From Microbacterium capsulatum (GTDB lineage Bacteria > Actinomycetota > Actinomycetes > Actinomycetales > Microbacteriaceae), in NCBI RefSeq assembly GCF_030865425.1, contig NZ_JAVFCB010000004.1, forward strand, positions 1-64,000: a stretch of 64,000 nucleotides of DNA, given 5' to 3'. Positions 52,227 to 60,380 of the stretch are shown here, one piece after another. The translations under genes were made by a program, and so were the position numbers. The number at the start of each line of letters is the position of its first letter. The stretch's first letter is position 1. Below the pieces are notes generated by a model that was given only the letters and a program-made list of their open reading frames with translations, made no database searches and was not told where the DNA came from.

Positions 52227-53027
52227 ATGATCCGTCCGCGCACCCCGCGCCGCGAGCAACTGGGCGACTTCCTGGCCTCCCGCCGCCGAGCCGCCAGCCG
52301 TTCCGCGCTCGGTCTGCCCCAGGCCGCGCGCCGGGGGGACATCGGCCTCAGCCGCGAGGAGGTCGCCGCGCTCGCCGGGGTCAGCGCCAGCTGGTTCACC
52401 TGGCTCGAGCAGGGCCGCGACATCGGCGTCTCCCGGCAGGTGCTGGGCGCGGTGGCCCGGGTGCTGCAGCTCAGCGCCGCCGAGACCGACTACGTCGTGC
52501 GCCTCGCCGGGCCGGCCGAGGACGCGCCGGCGGAGGAGGCGGAGCGGATCCCGGATCACCTGCAGCGGCTCGTCGACGCCCTGGAGTTCCCCGCCTTCGT
52601 CGTCGCCAGCGAGTGGGCCATCGTCGGCTGGAACGCCCCGTACGCCCGCCTGTACGCGCCGATCGCGGGGCTGGATCCCGCCGATCGGAATCTGCTCTGG
52701 CTGATCTACACGGATCCGCGGCTGCGCCGGATGCTGCCGGACTGGGATCAGGAGAGCCGTCGCTTCCTCGCCGAGTTCCGCGCCGAATCGGGAGTGCGAC
52801 TGAGTTCGGACCGGCACCGCGCGCTGATCGAGCGGCTGCTCGGGGCGAGCGAGGACTTCCGGGTGCAGTGGGCCGAGCACGCCGTGGAGCGCTTCACGTC
52901 GCGGCAGCGGGTGTTCCTGCACCCCGAGGACGGGCGCCGGGTCTTCGAGCACCACAGCCTGGTGCCGTCCGACGCGACCGGGCTCACCGTCGTCATGTAC
53001 GTGCCGGTGCCCGCGAACGGTCGGTGA
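52227..53027 (+). CDS. XRE-family regulator with MmyB-like ligand domain
   Basis: A 266-residue regulator. The helix-turn-helix (residues 33-85) contains GLSREEVAALAGVSASWFTWLEQGRD, typical of the actinobacterial MmyB group. The C-terminal domain (residues 100-260, NLLWLIYTDPRLRRMLPDW...) is the MmyB-type ligand-binding domain. Such genes usually regulate an adjacent oxidoreductase; here the divergent neighbour is ilvD. ATG 52227 is preferred; TTG at 52221 is also possible. Confidence 0.88.
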   Translation: MIRPRTPRREQLGDFLASRRRAASRSALGLPQAARRGDIGLSREEVAALAGVSASWFTWLEQGRDIGVSRQVLGAVARVLQLSAAETDYVVRLAGPAEDAPAEEAERIPDHLQRLVDALEFPAFVVASEWAIVGWNAPYARLYAPIAGLDPADRNLLWLIYTDPRLRRMLPDWDQESRRFLAEFRAESGVRLSSDRHRALIERLLGASEDFRVQWAEHAVERFTSRQRVFLHPEDGRRVFEHHSLVPSDATGLTVVMYVPVPANGR

Positions 53028-53040
53028 TCGGGGAGCGTTC

Positions 53041-53068
53041 CGTCTCGCTGCGCTCGCTCAACGACCGG
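53041..53068. repeat. Half copy of GTCGTTGAGCGAG element
   Basis: CGTCTCGCTGCGCTCGCTCA followed by ACGACCGG matches the right end of the element at 35488-35626. It lies between convergent genes and supplies the last codons and the TGA stop (53058-53060) of the minus-strand glycosyltransferase. Confidence 0.65.
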
Positions 53069-54533
53069 GGGTGAGGTGCAGCAGCGTCGTCACGGTGATG
53101 CGGTGGCTGGACACGACCCGGTAGCCGAGAGACTCGAGGTGCCGGACGTCGGGGGAGTCCGCGGCGGCGGGTCCGCGCTCGAGAGCCCAGACGTCGGATC
53201 CGAGGTCCGCGGCCGTGAGCGAGGCGTTGGGGCGCGTCCTGTCCCACAGTCCGGGCTGGGAGCGGAAGCCGGCGATCAGGGCCGGATCCTTCAGTCCGGC
53301 GAAGTCCGCCGGGTGGACGGCGAGGATCAGCCGCGGGTTCTGCGAGTGCTTCTGCCGCTCGTCGAACACGACGGCGTCGCCCGCACGGGCATGCGCGTGC
53401 AGGTAGGCGGCGGCCTCGCGCCAGTCGCTGTCGTCCTTCGCGTACGGACCGCGCTGCACGATCCACCCCGGCACGAACGCCGCGAGCAGCACCGCGACCG
53501 CGATCCCGGTGACGAGACGGGTGCGGGCAGGAGAGCGCCGAGTGAGCCCGCGCACCAGCGCGAGCACGCCGAAGGCGATCAGGATCGCGGCCGCCGGGGT
53601 GCAGAACGACAGGTACCGGACGGTGTACATCGGCGCGATCAGCGCGCTGCCGAGCAGCACCGCGACGGTCGGCAGCACGAGCCAGATCCCGGCGAGCAGG
53701 GCCAGCCGGTCGCCGTCCGGGTCACCACGACGGCTGCGGATCCGCGCGACGACGCCGAGCACGATCAGCGCCCAGCACGGGAAGGCGGTGACCGGGTCGA
53801 ACCACTGCAGTGCGAGCACGTTGAGCGGCGTGATGTAGTCGCGGTGGGCGAGGAAGCCGATCTGGTTCCGCTCGGCCGCGGCCAGCGCCACGATCGGGAG
53901 CGCGAGCACCACCCCGACCCCGGCCCAGCTCGCCCACGGCCAGAGCGCGCGGCGGTGCCGCAGCACGACGTACAACCCGTGCACGACGAGCAGCAGCGCG
54001 AGGTAGAGGAAGACGTAGACGCCCGCGGCGAGCCCGACGGCGTACCCGGCCCACGCCCACCACGGTCGGCGCCGGGTCAGCAGGTGCACGAGCAGCACGG
54101 TCAGCCAGACGGCGATCGCGGATCCGATCGCGTACGAGCGGGCCTCGACGGCCATCAGGGTGGTCCGCGGCAGCACGGCGACGACGAGCCCGGCGATGAG
54201 GGCGAGCCGCGGACCGCCGAGGCGCCCGGCGAGCACCGCCGTGCCCGCGGCCAGGAAGCCCACGGCGATCGCGCTCGGCAGCCGGACCGAGAACTCGCTC
54301 GCGCCGAACAGCCCGATCCACACGTGCAGGAACGCGTAGTAGGCGCCGTGCACGCCGTCCACGGTCTGCAGCAGCCGCCAGAGCTCGGGCCAGGTGCGCG
54401 TGGCGGACATGATGCTCGCCGCCTCGTCGCCCCAGAACGACGGGATCCAGGATCCGAGCGCGCCCGCGAGCGTCGCGACGCCACCGCTGAGCACCGCGAT
54501 GCGCCACAGGCGTGGACGGAGGGACCGGGTCAC
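53058..54533 (-). CDS. GT39/ArnT-like membrane glycosyltransferase, copy 2
   Basis: A 491-residue paralogue of the gene at 33925. The same first-loop motif GSWIPSFWGDEAASIMSATR is present, followed by DGVHGAYYAFLHVWIGLFG and about ten helices. The matching C-terminal domain begins IVQRGPYAKDDSDWREAA. The acidic pair in WGDEAAS is the presumed catalytic site. Acceptor unknown. GTG start at 54533. Its stop codon lies in a repeat element shared with copy 1's downstream region. Confidence 0.82.
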   Translation of the reverse strand: MTRSLRPRLWRIAVLSGGVATLAGALGSWIPSFWGDEAASIMSATRTWPELWRLLQTVDGVHGAYYAFLHVWIGLFGASEFSVRLPSAIAVGFLAAGTAVLAGRLGGPRLALIAGLVVAVLPRTTLMAVEARSYAIGSAIAVWLTVLLVHLLTRRRPWWAWAGYAVGLAAGVYVFLYLALLLVVHGLYVVLRHRRALWPWASWAGVGVVLALPIVALAAAERNQIGFLAHRDYITPLNVLALQWFDPVTAFPCWALIVLGVVARIRSRRGDPDGDRLALLAGIWLVLPTVAVLLGSALIAPMYTVRYLSFCTPAAAILIAFGVLALVRGLTRRSPARTRLVTGIAVAVLLAAFVPGWIVQRGPYAKDDSDWREAAAYLHAHARAGDAVVFDERQKHSQNPRLILAVHPADFAGLKDPALIAGFRSQPGLWDRTRPNASLTAADLGSDVWALERGPAAADSPDVRHLESLGYRVVSSHRITVTTLLHLTPGR

Positions 54534-54609
54534 GGACCGAGCCTGGCGGCAGCACCTGTGAACACGGCCCAGCCACGCCGATCACCGTGAGCGGTGAGCG
54601 CACTCATGC

Positions 54610-55410
54610 TCACGCCCTGGTCCCGTAGCCGAGGCGGCGCTGCAGCTGCTGCGCGGTCTCGGTCACGGCGGTCGCGATCGCGGCCGGATCCACGGCGGCC
54701 TCCTCGGCCCAGGTCACGGCGACCGCGGCGACCGGCCAGCCGACGTGGTCGCGCACCGAGACGCCCACCGAGCGGAACCCGGCTGTGATCTCGCCGTCCT
54801 CCCGGGCGAAGCCCTCGCGCCGCACCTCGCGGAGCAGATCCCTCAGCTCGCCGGGGCGGGCCGGGCCCCGGCCGGTGCGCTCGGTGAACGCCGCGAGGTC
54901 CGGGTACAGCGCGCGCACCTGCTCGCGGGGGAGCGCGGCGAGCATCGCCCGCCCGGTCGCGGTGAGGTGCGCGGGCAGCCGCACGCCGACGTCCGTGATG
55001 AGTGCGGGGCGGCGCAGCGCCCGCTCCTCGACGATGTAGAGCACGTCGCGGCCGGTCATCACGGCGAGGTGCGCGCTCTCGCCGAGGCGGTCGGCGAGCC
55101 CGGCGAGCAGCGGGCGGCCGAGCCGTGCGAGCGGCTCCTGGCGCGCGTACCCGCCGGCGAGCTCGAACGCGCTCGTGCCGAGTCCCCAGCGCCGCTCCTG
55201 CGGCAGGTGCACGACGAAGCCGTGCGCCTCGAGCGTCGCGAGCAGGTGGTAGACGGTCGAGCGGGGGATCCCCAGCTCGCGGGCGAGGGCCGAGGCCGCC
55301 ACGGGGCCGGCGCGCCGGGCGAGGAACCGCAGGATCCGCAGCGTGTGGTCCGCCGCGGGCACCTGCGGTCGGTCATCGCCGGCGACGCCGTCCGCCCGTT
55401 CGGAGCTCAC
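54610..55410 (-). CDS. IclR-family regulator
   Basis: A 266-residue IclR protein. The winged helix has DHTLRILRFLARRAGPVAAS and LGIPRSTVYHLLATLEAHGF, followed by the effector-binding domain with LPAHLTATGRAMLAALPREQ. The GTG start at 55410 overlaps the PucR stop (GTGA), so it is last in the DUF917/PucR operon and probably regulates it. It ends 76 bp before the GT39-like gene start on the same strand. Confidence 0.9.
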   Translation of the reverse strand: MSSERADGVAGDDRPQVPAADHTLRILRFLARRAGPVAASALARELGIPRSTVYHLLATLEAHGFVVHLPQERRWGLGTSAFELAGGYARQEPLARLGRPLLAGLADRLGESAHLAVMTGRDVLYIVEERALRRPALITDVGVRLPAHLTATGRAMLAALPREQVRALYPDLAAFTERTGRGPARPGELRDLLREVRREGFAREDGEITAGFRSVGVSVRDHVGWPVAAVAVTWAEEAAVDPAAIATAVTETAQQLQRRLGYGTRA

Positions 55411-56975
55411 GATCCCAGGATGCCATGATCGCGCCGTCCGTTCGCGGCGTCGGGCGCGGCGGGCAGAGTGAGCACGGCGCGGCAGGCGAGGTGCACGGCG
55501 AGGCGGGTCTCCGGGTCGGACAGGTCGACCCCCAGCAGCTCCTGCACCCGGCGGATCCGGATCGCGATCGTGTTGCGATGCAGGTTCAGCGCGTCGGCGG
55601 TCGCGACGAGGCTCGACTCGTGGTCGAGGTAGGTGGACAGGGTGCGCAGCAGATCCCCGCCCGCGTCCTGCAGCGGCGCCAGAAGCGAGGCCGCGGCGGG
55701 GACGAACGTGTCGTTGCCGGTCCAGGCCAGCAGCAGCTGCTCCAGACCCAGGCTGTCCACGCGCACGAACCAGCCGGTCGCCGACCGCGACGACGCGATC
55801 CGGGCGGCGTCGGTGGCCTCGTCGAGCGTGACGGCGAGCCCCGGCGCACCGTTCTGCAGGGATCCGATCCCGGTCGCGATCGCGAAGGAGCGGCCGACCT
55901 CCTGGTGCAGGGCGCGGAGGGCCTGCGCGTGCCGCTCGACGGCGGCCGGCTCCGGCGGCGCGGGGAACGTCAGCCAGCCGGTGATCCCGCGGCCGGCGGT
56001 GGTGGCGTGCGCCTCGGCGCCGATCCCGGCGAGGGCGGGACGCACGGTGCGCAGCAGCTGCAGCGGGTCGAGCCGCCCGCGTCCGCGCATCCGGAAACCG
56101 AGGTGGTGGCCGGCCGGGCGCCAGCCGCGCTCGCCCATGCGTCGGTCGAGGTCGGCGTCGGTCTGGCCGCGGGTGTCCATGAAGTCGCGGAGCAGGGCGG
56201 CGGAGCTGGCGACGTCGTTCACCTCGGCGACCTCGTCGATGAGGATCCGCGCGGCGATCGCGGGCATCGCGACCTCGGCCGCGACCGACAGCGCGGTCAG
56301 CTGCGCCTCGCCCAGCCCCTCGCCGAACACGGCGAGACGCAGGCCCGGCCGGCTCGGGCTGTCCACCCGCACGGAGGCGGCGGCGTAGCCGTCGGCGCGG
56401 GCGAGGTCGACCCAGGGCCGGAAGTCGATCGCGGCGTGCAGCGCCTCGGGCAGCTCTCCGCCGGACTCGTGCAGCACGCCGGACTCGTCGACGACCGCGA
56501 GGGCGTGGCCGAGGTTCGCGGCGACCTGGCGCAGCAGGTCGGGCAGGTCGCGGGCGCTGTACTCGAAGGACTGCGCCACCTTGCGCACGTGCGCGAGGGT
56601 GAGCGCGTCGTGCGCCTCGAGCAGCATCCAGCACGCCTCGGCCAGGTCGATCGCCCGGTCGACGTCGCAGACGCAGAGTCCCAGCCGGCCGGCGAGGCGG
56701 AGGGATCCGGGGTCGAAGCCGGCCGCGCCCGGCAGCACGAGCCCGCGGTAGCCGCGCTCGTGCACGCGCCGGATCAGCGCGTCCTGCTGCCAGGACGCGG
56801 AGGGGCCCGTCGTCATCAGGATCGCGAGCGCGTCCTCCTCGTGCGCGGGCAGATCCTTCTCCGCCGTCTCCACGCGCACCGTCCGCCACCCGGCGTCGTC
56901 GGGGCCGGCGACATGGCGCAGGCCTCCGTTGCCGGGCTGGGCGCGGAGGGCGGCGAGGGTGAGCGGGGCGTTCAT
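55407..56975 (-). CDS. PucR-family regulator
   Basis: A 522-residue PucR/CdaR-type regulator. The N-terminal PucR domain (residues 1-120, LTLAALRAQPGNGGLRHVAG...) and a GGDEF-like middle part precede the C-terminal helix-turn-helix SLVATADALNLHRNTIAIRI followed by RRVQELLGVDL. Family members control purine or hydantoin catabolism. Its start overlaps the upstream DUF917 gene (ATGA) and its stop overlaps the IclR start, indicating one operon. Confidence 0.88.
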   Translation of the reverse strand: MNAPLTLAALRAQPGNGGLRHVAGPDDAGWRTVRVETAEKDLPAHEEDALAILMTTGPSASWQQDALIRRVHERGYRGLVLPGAAGFDPGSLRLAGRLGLCVCDVDRAIDLAEACWMLLEAHDALTLAHVRKVAQSFEYSARDLPDLLRQVAANLGHALAVVDESGVLHESGGELPEALHAAIDFRPWVDLARADGYAAASVRVDSPSRPGLRLAVFGEGLGEAQLTALSVAAEVAMPAIAARILIDEVAEVNDVASSAALLRDFMDTRGQTDADLDRRMGERGWRPAGHHLGFRMRGRGRLDPLQLLRTVRPALAGIGAEAHATTAGRGITGWLTFPAPPEPAAVERHAQALRALHQEVGRSFAIATGIGSLQNGAPGLAVTLDEATDAARIASSRSATGWFVRVDSLGLEQLLLAWTGNDTFVPAAASLLAPLQDAGGDLLRTLSTYLDHESSLVATADALNLHRNTIAIRIRRVQELLGVDLSDPETRLAVHLACRAVLTLPAAPDAANGRRDHGILGS

Positions 56976-58015
56976 GCGGCGTCCAGCTCGGGAAGGCCGT
57001 ATGCCGAGGGCAGCACGCGGCGCAGCCGCTCGGGGCGCAGCTGCCACCACTGGGGTGCGGGCAGGTCGAGCACGATCACGCGGCGGCCCGGGGCGAGGTC
57101 GGTCACCTGCAGGATGTCCCGCGACACCGCGTCCAGCACGACGATCACGGACGGCGTCGCGGAGACGAGGACCCCGTCGCGGAGCATCGCGAGGGTCTCG
57201 GATCCGGTGAGGACGCGGTCGACGGATCCCTCCGGTCCCTCGATCTCGACGGCCTGCACGCGCTGCTCGCGGTGCGGTGCGCTGTGCGAGGTGACGGCCT
57301 CGATCCTGCCGTGCGTGAGGAGGCGGCCGCCCAGAGCCTCCGCGAGCGTGGCCGGCGGGGCGAAGGCCGTGGCGAGCCAGGCACGGCCGAGCTGGAGCGC
57401 CCGGTGCTGGTGGCGCGGGATGGACGCGCTGCGCAGGTCGCCGACCGTGAAGCCGGACAGCACCGCGGCGCCGATCCCGCCGGCCTGCACGATCGCGGCG
57501 CGGATGATCCGCTCGGCGTCCACGGCGCGGTCGGTCTCGACGAGGGCGACGCCTCCGGCGCCGGTGTCGCAGGCGAACACCATGCCGGGCACGCGATCGA
57601 CGAACAACGACATCTGGTCGAGCTCCGGCACGGCCCGCCCGGTGCAGTCCGCGTCGACGAGGGTGCGGTCGCCGGCGAGCAGGAGCGGGGAGAGCCCGTT
57701 CAGCCCGCCGCCCTCGAGCGAGCACACCGCGGGGACGCGGGTGCCCAGCCAGCGCTCGGCGGCCGCGATGAGGTGGTCGAACGGCCGGGCGTACGGCATC
57801 TTCTCGCCGAACAGGAACGTCGATCCGACGAACGCGGCGCCGAGGCACGGGGTGTCCGGATCCAGCTCGTCGATGTCTGCGATCGAGACCGGTTCGCGCA
57901 GGTCGCGGGCGAGCATGAGCTCCAGGAGCGTGGTCGATCCGCCGCCGCCCGAGCCCAGCAGCGCGTAGCCACGGGCGAGCGCGGTCACGTCCTCGGGTCG
58001 GAGTTCCCACGCCAT
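56972..58015 (-). CDS. DUF917 (S-methyl thiohydantoin desulfurase-like) protein A
   Basis: A 347-residue DUF917 protein, the most diverged of three here. The N-terminus YALLGSGGGGSTTLLELMLA replaces the usual GGGGDPYIG. VCSLEGGGLNGLSPLLLAGD and VDADCTGRAVPELDQMSLF correspond to the family's metal/substrate core. The Pfam family is named after thiohydantoin desulfurase, but activity is known for few members. Coupled to PucR downstream. Separated from the second paralogue by a 170-bp gap holding a strong hairpin. Confidence 0.85.
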   Translation of the reverse strand: MAWELRPEDVTALARGYALLGSGGGGSTTLLELMLARDLREPVSIADIDELDPDTPCLGAAFVGSTFLFGEKMPYARPFDHLIAAAERWLGTRVPAVCSLEGGGLNGLSPLLLAGDRTLVDADCTGRAVPELDQMSLFVDRVPGMVFACDTGAGGVALVETDRAVDAERIIRAAIVQAGGIGAAVLSGFTVGDLRSASIPRHQHRALQLGRAWLATAFAPPATLAEALGGRLLTHGRIEAVTSHSAPHREQRVQAVEIEGPEGSVDRVLTGSETLAMLRDGVLVSATPSVIVVLDAVSRDILQVTDLAPGRRVIVLDLPAPQWWQLRPERLRRVLPSAYGLPELDAA

Positions 58016-58086
58016 CGTCCCAGCCTAGGAGGTCGCGGGGGACGAAGGCGGCTCGGTTGCGGCCCTTCACGCCTTCGCCCCCTCTC

Positions 58087-58137
58087 AGCGTCCGCGCCCC
58101 CTCCGAACGGCGGTGCTGAGAAGGGGGCGCGGACGCT
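58087..58137 (-). terminator. Strong hairpin inside the DUF917 operon
   Basis: 16-bp perfect arms AGCGTCCGCGCCCCCT and complement (58087-58102 and 58122-58137), 19-nt loop, followed by a partial repeat GAGGGGGCGCGG. It lies between two co-directional DUF917 genes and may be an intra-operon terminator or mRNA-stability element that lowers PucR/IclR expression. Confidence 0.65.
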
Positions 58138-58184
58138 ACGAGGGGGCGCGGATGCCGCGAGAGGGCCAGGGGACGTGCGACGGC

Positions 58185-59279
58185 TCAGGACCCGAGCCGC
58201 TCCACGGGCCGGAACGGCTCGTCCAGGCCGAAAGCGGTCGGGCCGAACGCGGCCAGCGCCGCGTCCGTGCGCATCATGTCGGGCGTGGAGATCCCGAGCA
58301 CCCGCACGCGCTGACCGTAGCGGAGGCCCTCGGTCGTGATCGGCTCGGCGGTCTCGTGGTCGACGACGCAGATGAGGTCGGGCACGATCGCGACCACCTC
58401 GCCGTCGCGGCGCGCGATGAGGTTCTCGTTCTGGAACAGGATCTCGAACGTGCCGTCGCCCTCGAGCGGCGCGATGACCGCGCGGCCCTTCGCGAAGCCC
58501 TCGGTGGTCCGCCGCTCGACGTCGACGACCTTGCCCGTGCACAGCTCGCGCAGATGCGGGTAGAGCGTCGTCGCCAGCGTGTCGGCGATCGCATCGAACG
58601 GGGAGCGGTGCTGCTCGCGCGCCTCGCGGATCGCCCGGCCCAGTGCCAGCGCCATCGAGATCGTGCGCGGCACGGCGGTGCGGCGCACGTCGGCACCGGT
58701 CATCGCGTACTCGGCGATGTGCCCGACGCCGCCGAGGCGGATCGTCACGGCCCGGGCGAGCCACTCCATCTGCCGGTCGTCGTCACCGGTGTCGATGATG
58801 ACCGTCTCGCCGCGCTCGCCGGCGAGGGCCAGCGGCGACCCGTGCACGCCGTAGACCGCGAAGGTCTCCATGGACAGCTCGGGGAACGCCCGGCCCATCC
58901 CGTCCGCGTCCACGACCGGCAGGCCGGTCTCGGCGGCGACGACGAGCGGGATCATCGAGTTGATCCCGCCGCACTCGATCGGCATGGTCGCGTCCGCGGC
59001 GCGGCCCAGGTGCGCCTCGAGGGCGCGCAGGGCCTGGGTGGGCTCGGTGCCGGCGGGGATCTTCTCCACCATGACCGTCGGTGCGCCCATCTGCGCGGTG
59101 GGGATGACGAACAGGTCGTCGGCGAGGTCGTCCGGATCCAGGATCGTGATCGCCCCGTCGCCGAGGACCCGCGCGACGAGCATGCTGCCGATATACGGAT
59201 CCCCGCCGCCGCCCGTGCCGAGCAGGGTGGCGCCCCGGGCGAGGTCGGGCAGGTCCGCGGCCGTGAGCTGCCAGCTCAT
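58185..59279 (-). CDS. DUF917 (S-methyl thiohydantoin desulfurase-like) protein B
   Basis: A 364-residue DUF917 protein with the standard N-terminus LARGATLLGTGGGGDPYIGS, then CGGINSMIPLVVAAETGLPV and VDADGMGRAFPELSMETFAV. The C-terminal half has TTEGFAKGRAVIAP and TTEGLRYGQRVRVLGIS. Its start overlaps the stop of paralogue C by ATGA, so B and C are translated together and may form a heteromeric enzyme with the HyuA-like protein (inference). Confidence 0.87.
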   Translation of the reverse strand: MSWQLTAADLPDLARGATLLGTGGGGDPYIGSMLVARVLGDGAITILDPDDLADDLFVIPTAQMGAPTVMVEKIPAGTEPTQALRALEAHLGRAADATMPIECGGINSMIPLVVAAETGLPVVDADGMGRAFPELSMETFAVYGVHGSPLALAGERGETVIIDTGDDDRQMEWLARAVTIRLGGVGHIAEYAMTGADVRRTAVPRTISMALALGRAIREAREQHRSPFDAIADTLATTLYPHLRELCTGKVVDVERRTTEGFAKGRAVIAPLEGDGTFEILFQNENLIARRDGEVVAIVPDLICVVDHETAEPITTEGLRYGQRVRVLGISTPDMMRTDAALAAFGPTAFGLDEPFRPVERLGS

Positions 59280-60379
59280 GCCGCGCCGACCTCCGCCAGG
59301 GCCAGACCCGTGGAGACCGTCCCGTCGAAGCGGTGCGCGGGCATGTCGTAGCCGAAGTAGCCCGGGCCGACCATCGCGAGCGCCTCGGCGGAGTGCCAGC
59401 GCTCGTCGGCGGGGGCCGCGAGCACGCGCACGCGCTGCCCGTAGCGCAGGCCCTCGGTCGTGATCGGCTCGCCGGTCTCTCCCTCGACGACCATGATCAG
59501 GTCGGGGGTGGTGGCCAGGATCCGGCCGTCGGCCTCGGCGACGAGGTGCTCGTTCTGGAACTGCAGGGTGAGCGCCGTGCCGGCCTCGCCCTCGATCCGG
59601 GCCTTCCCTCGGGCGAAGCCGGTCGTGGTGGCGCGCTGCACGTCGACGACCTTGCCGTCGAAGAGCTCTCGTCCACCGAGCTGAGCGACGGCGGCGGCGA
59701 CCGGGTCGGTCTTCGCCTCGCGCGCGGCGGCGATCGCGCGGCCGACCGTGATGCAGCGGGAGAGGGATCCGCCGACGAGGGCCTCGCGCGCCTGCGCGCC
59801 GGTCATCGAGAAGCCGGCGATCATCGTGGAGCAGCCCATCTCGACGGTCGCGACACGGGCGATCCGCTCGGTCCAGCTGTTGTCGATCGTCTGCAGCACA
59901 GCGGTGTTGCCCTTCTCGTCGCTGAGCGCGAGGGGCGAGGCGGTGACGCCGACGAGCGTGGGCAGTACCATCTGCAGCTCGGGGAACGCCCGACCCATGC
60001 CGTCCGCGTCGATGAGCGGCAGGCCGAGGGCGGCCGAGGCGGCGACCGGGATCGTGGAGTTGACCCCGCCGACCTCGGCGCAGGCGATGTGCGTGACCGG
60101 GCGGCCCAGGTGCGCGCCGAGGGCGCGCACGGGCTCGACGACCTCGTCCAGGCTGGGCAGCTTCTCGACCATGACGGTCGGGGCGCCCATCATCGCGACG
60201 AACAGCACGTGCGCGTCGTCCGGGACCTCGGCGAGGTCGAGGACCGGCACCGGGCCGTCCGCGAGCGCCTGCCGGGCGAGGAGGGATCCGATGTACGGGT
60301 CCCCGCCGCCGCCGGTGCCGAACAGCGCGGCGCCGCGGGCGAGGTCCTCGATCTGCGGGGTGTCGATCTGCCAGCCCAT
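59276..60379 (-). CDS. DUF917 (S-methyl thiohydantoin desulfurase-like) protein C
   Basis: A 367-residue DUF917 protein, clearly a paralogue of B: LARGAALFGTGGGGDPYIGS, EVGGVNSTIPVAASAALGLP, IDADGMGRAFPELQMVLPTL, TTTGFARGKARIEG and TTEGLRYGQRVRVLAAP. Starts at ATG 60379, one base after the HyuA stop, which implies tight coupling of HyuA, C and B. Substrate unknown; relatives occur with hydantoinase and oxoprolinase genes. Confidence 0.88.
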   Translation of the reverse strand: MGWQIDTPQIEDLARGAALFGTGGGGDPYIGSLLARQALADGPVPVLDLAEVPDDAHVLFVAMMGAPTVMVEKLPSLDEVVEPVRALGAHLGRPVTHIACAEVGGVNSTIPVAASAALGLPLIDADGMGRAFPELQMVLPTLVGVTASPLALSDEKGNTAVLQTIDNSWTERIARVATVEMGCSTMIAGFSMTGAQAREALVGGSLSRCITVGRAIAAAREAKTDPVAAAVAQLGGRELFDGKVVDVQRATTTGFARGKARIEGEAGTALTLQFQNEHLVAEADGRILATTPDLIMVVEGETGEPITTEGLRYGQRVRVLAAPADERWHSAEALAMVGPGYFGYDMPAHRFDGTVSTGLALAEVGAA

Positions 60380-60380
60380 C

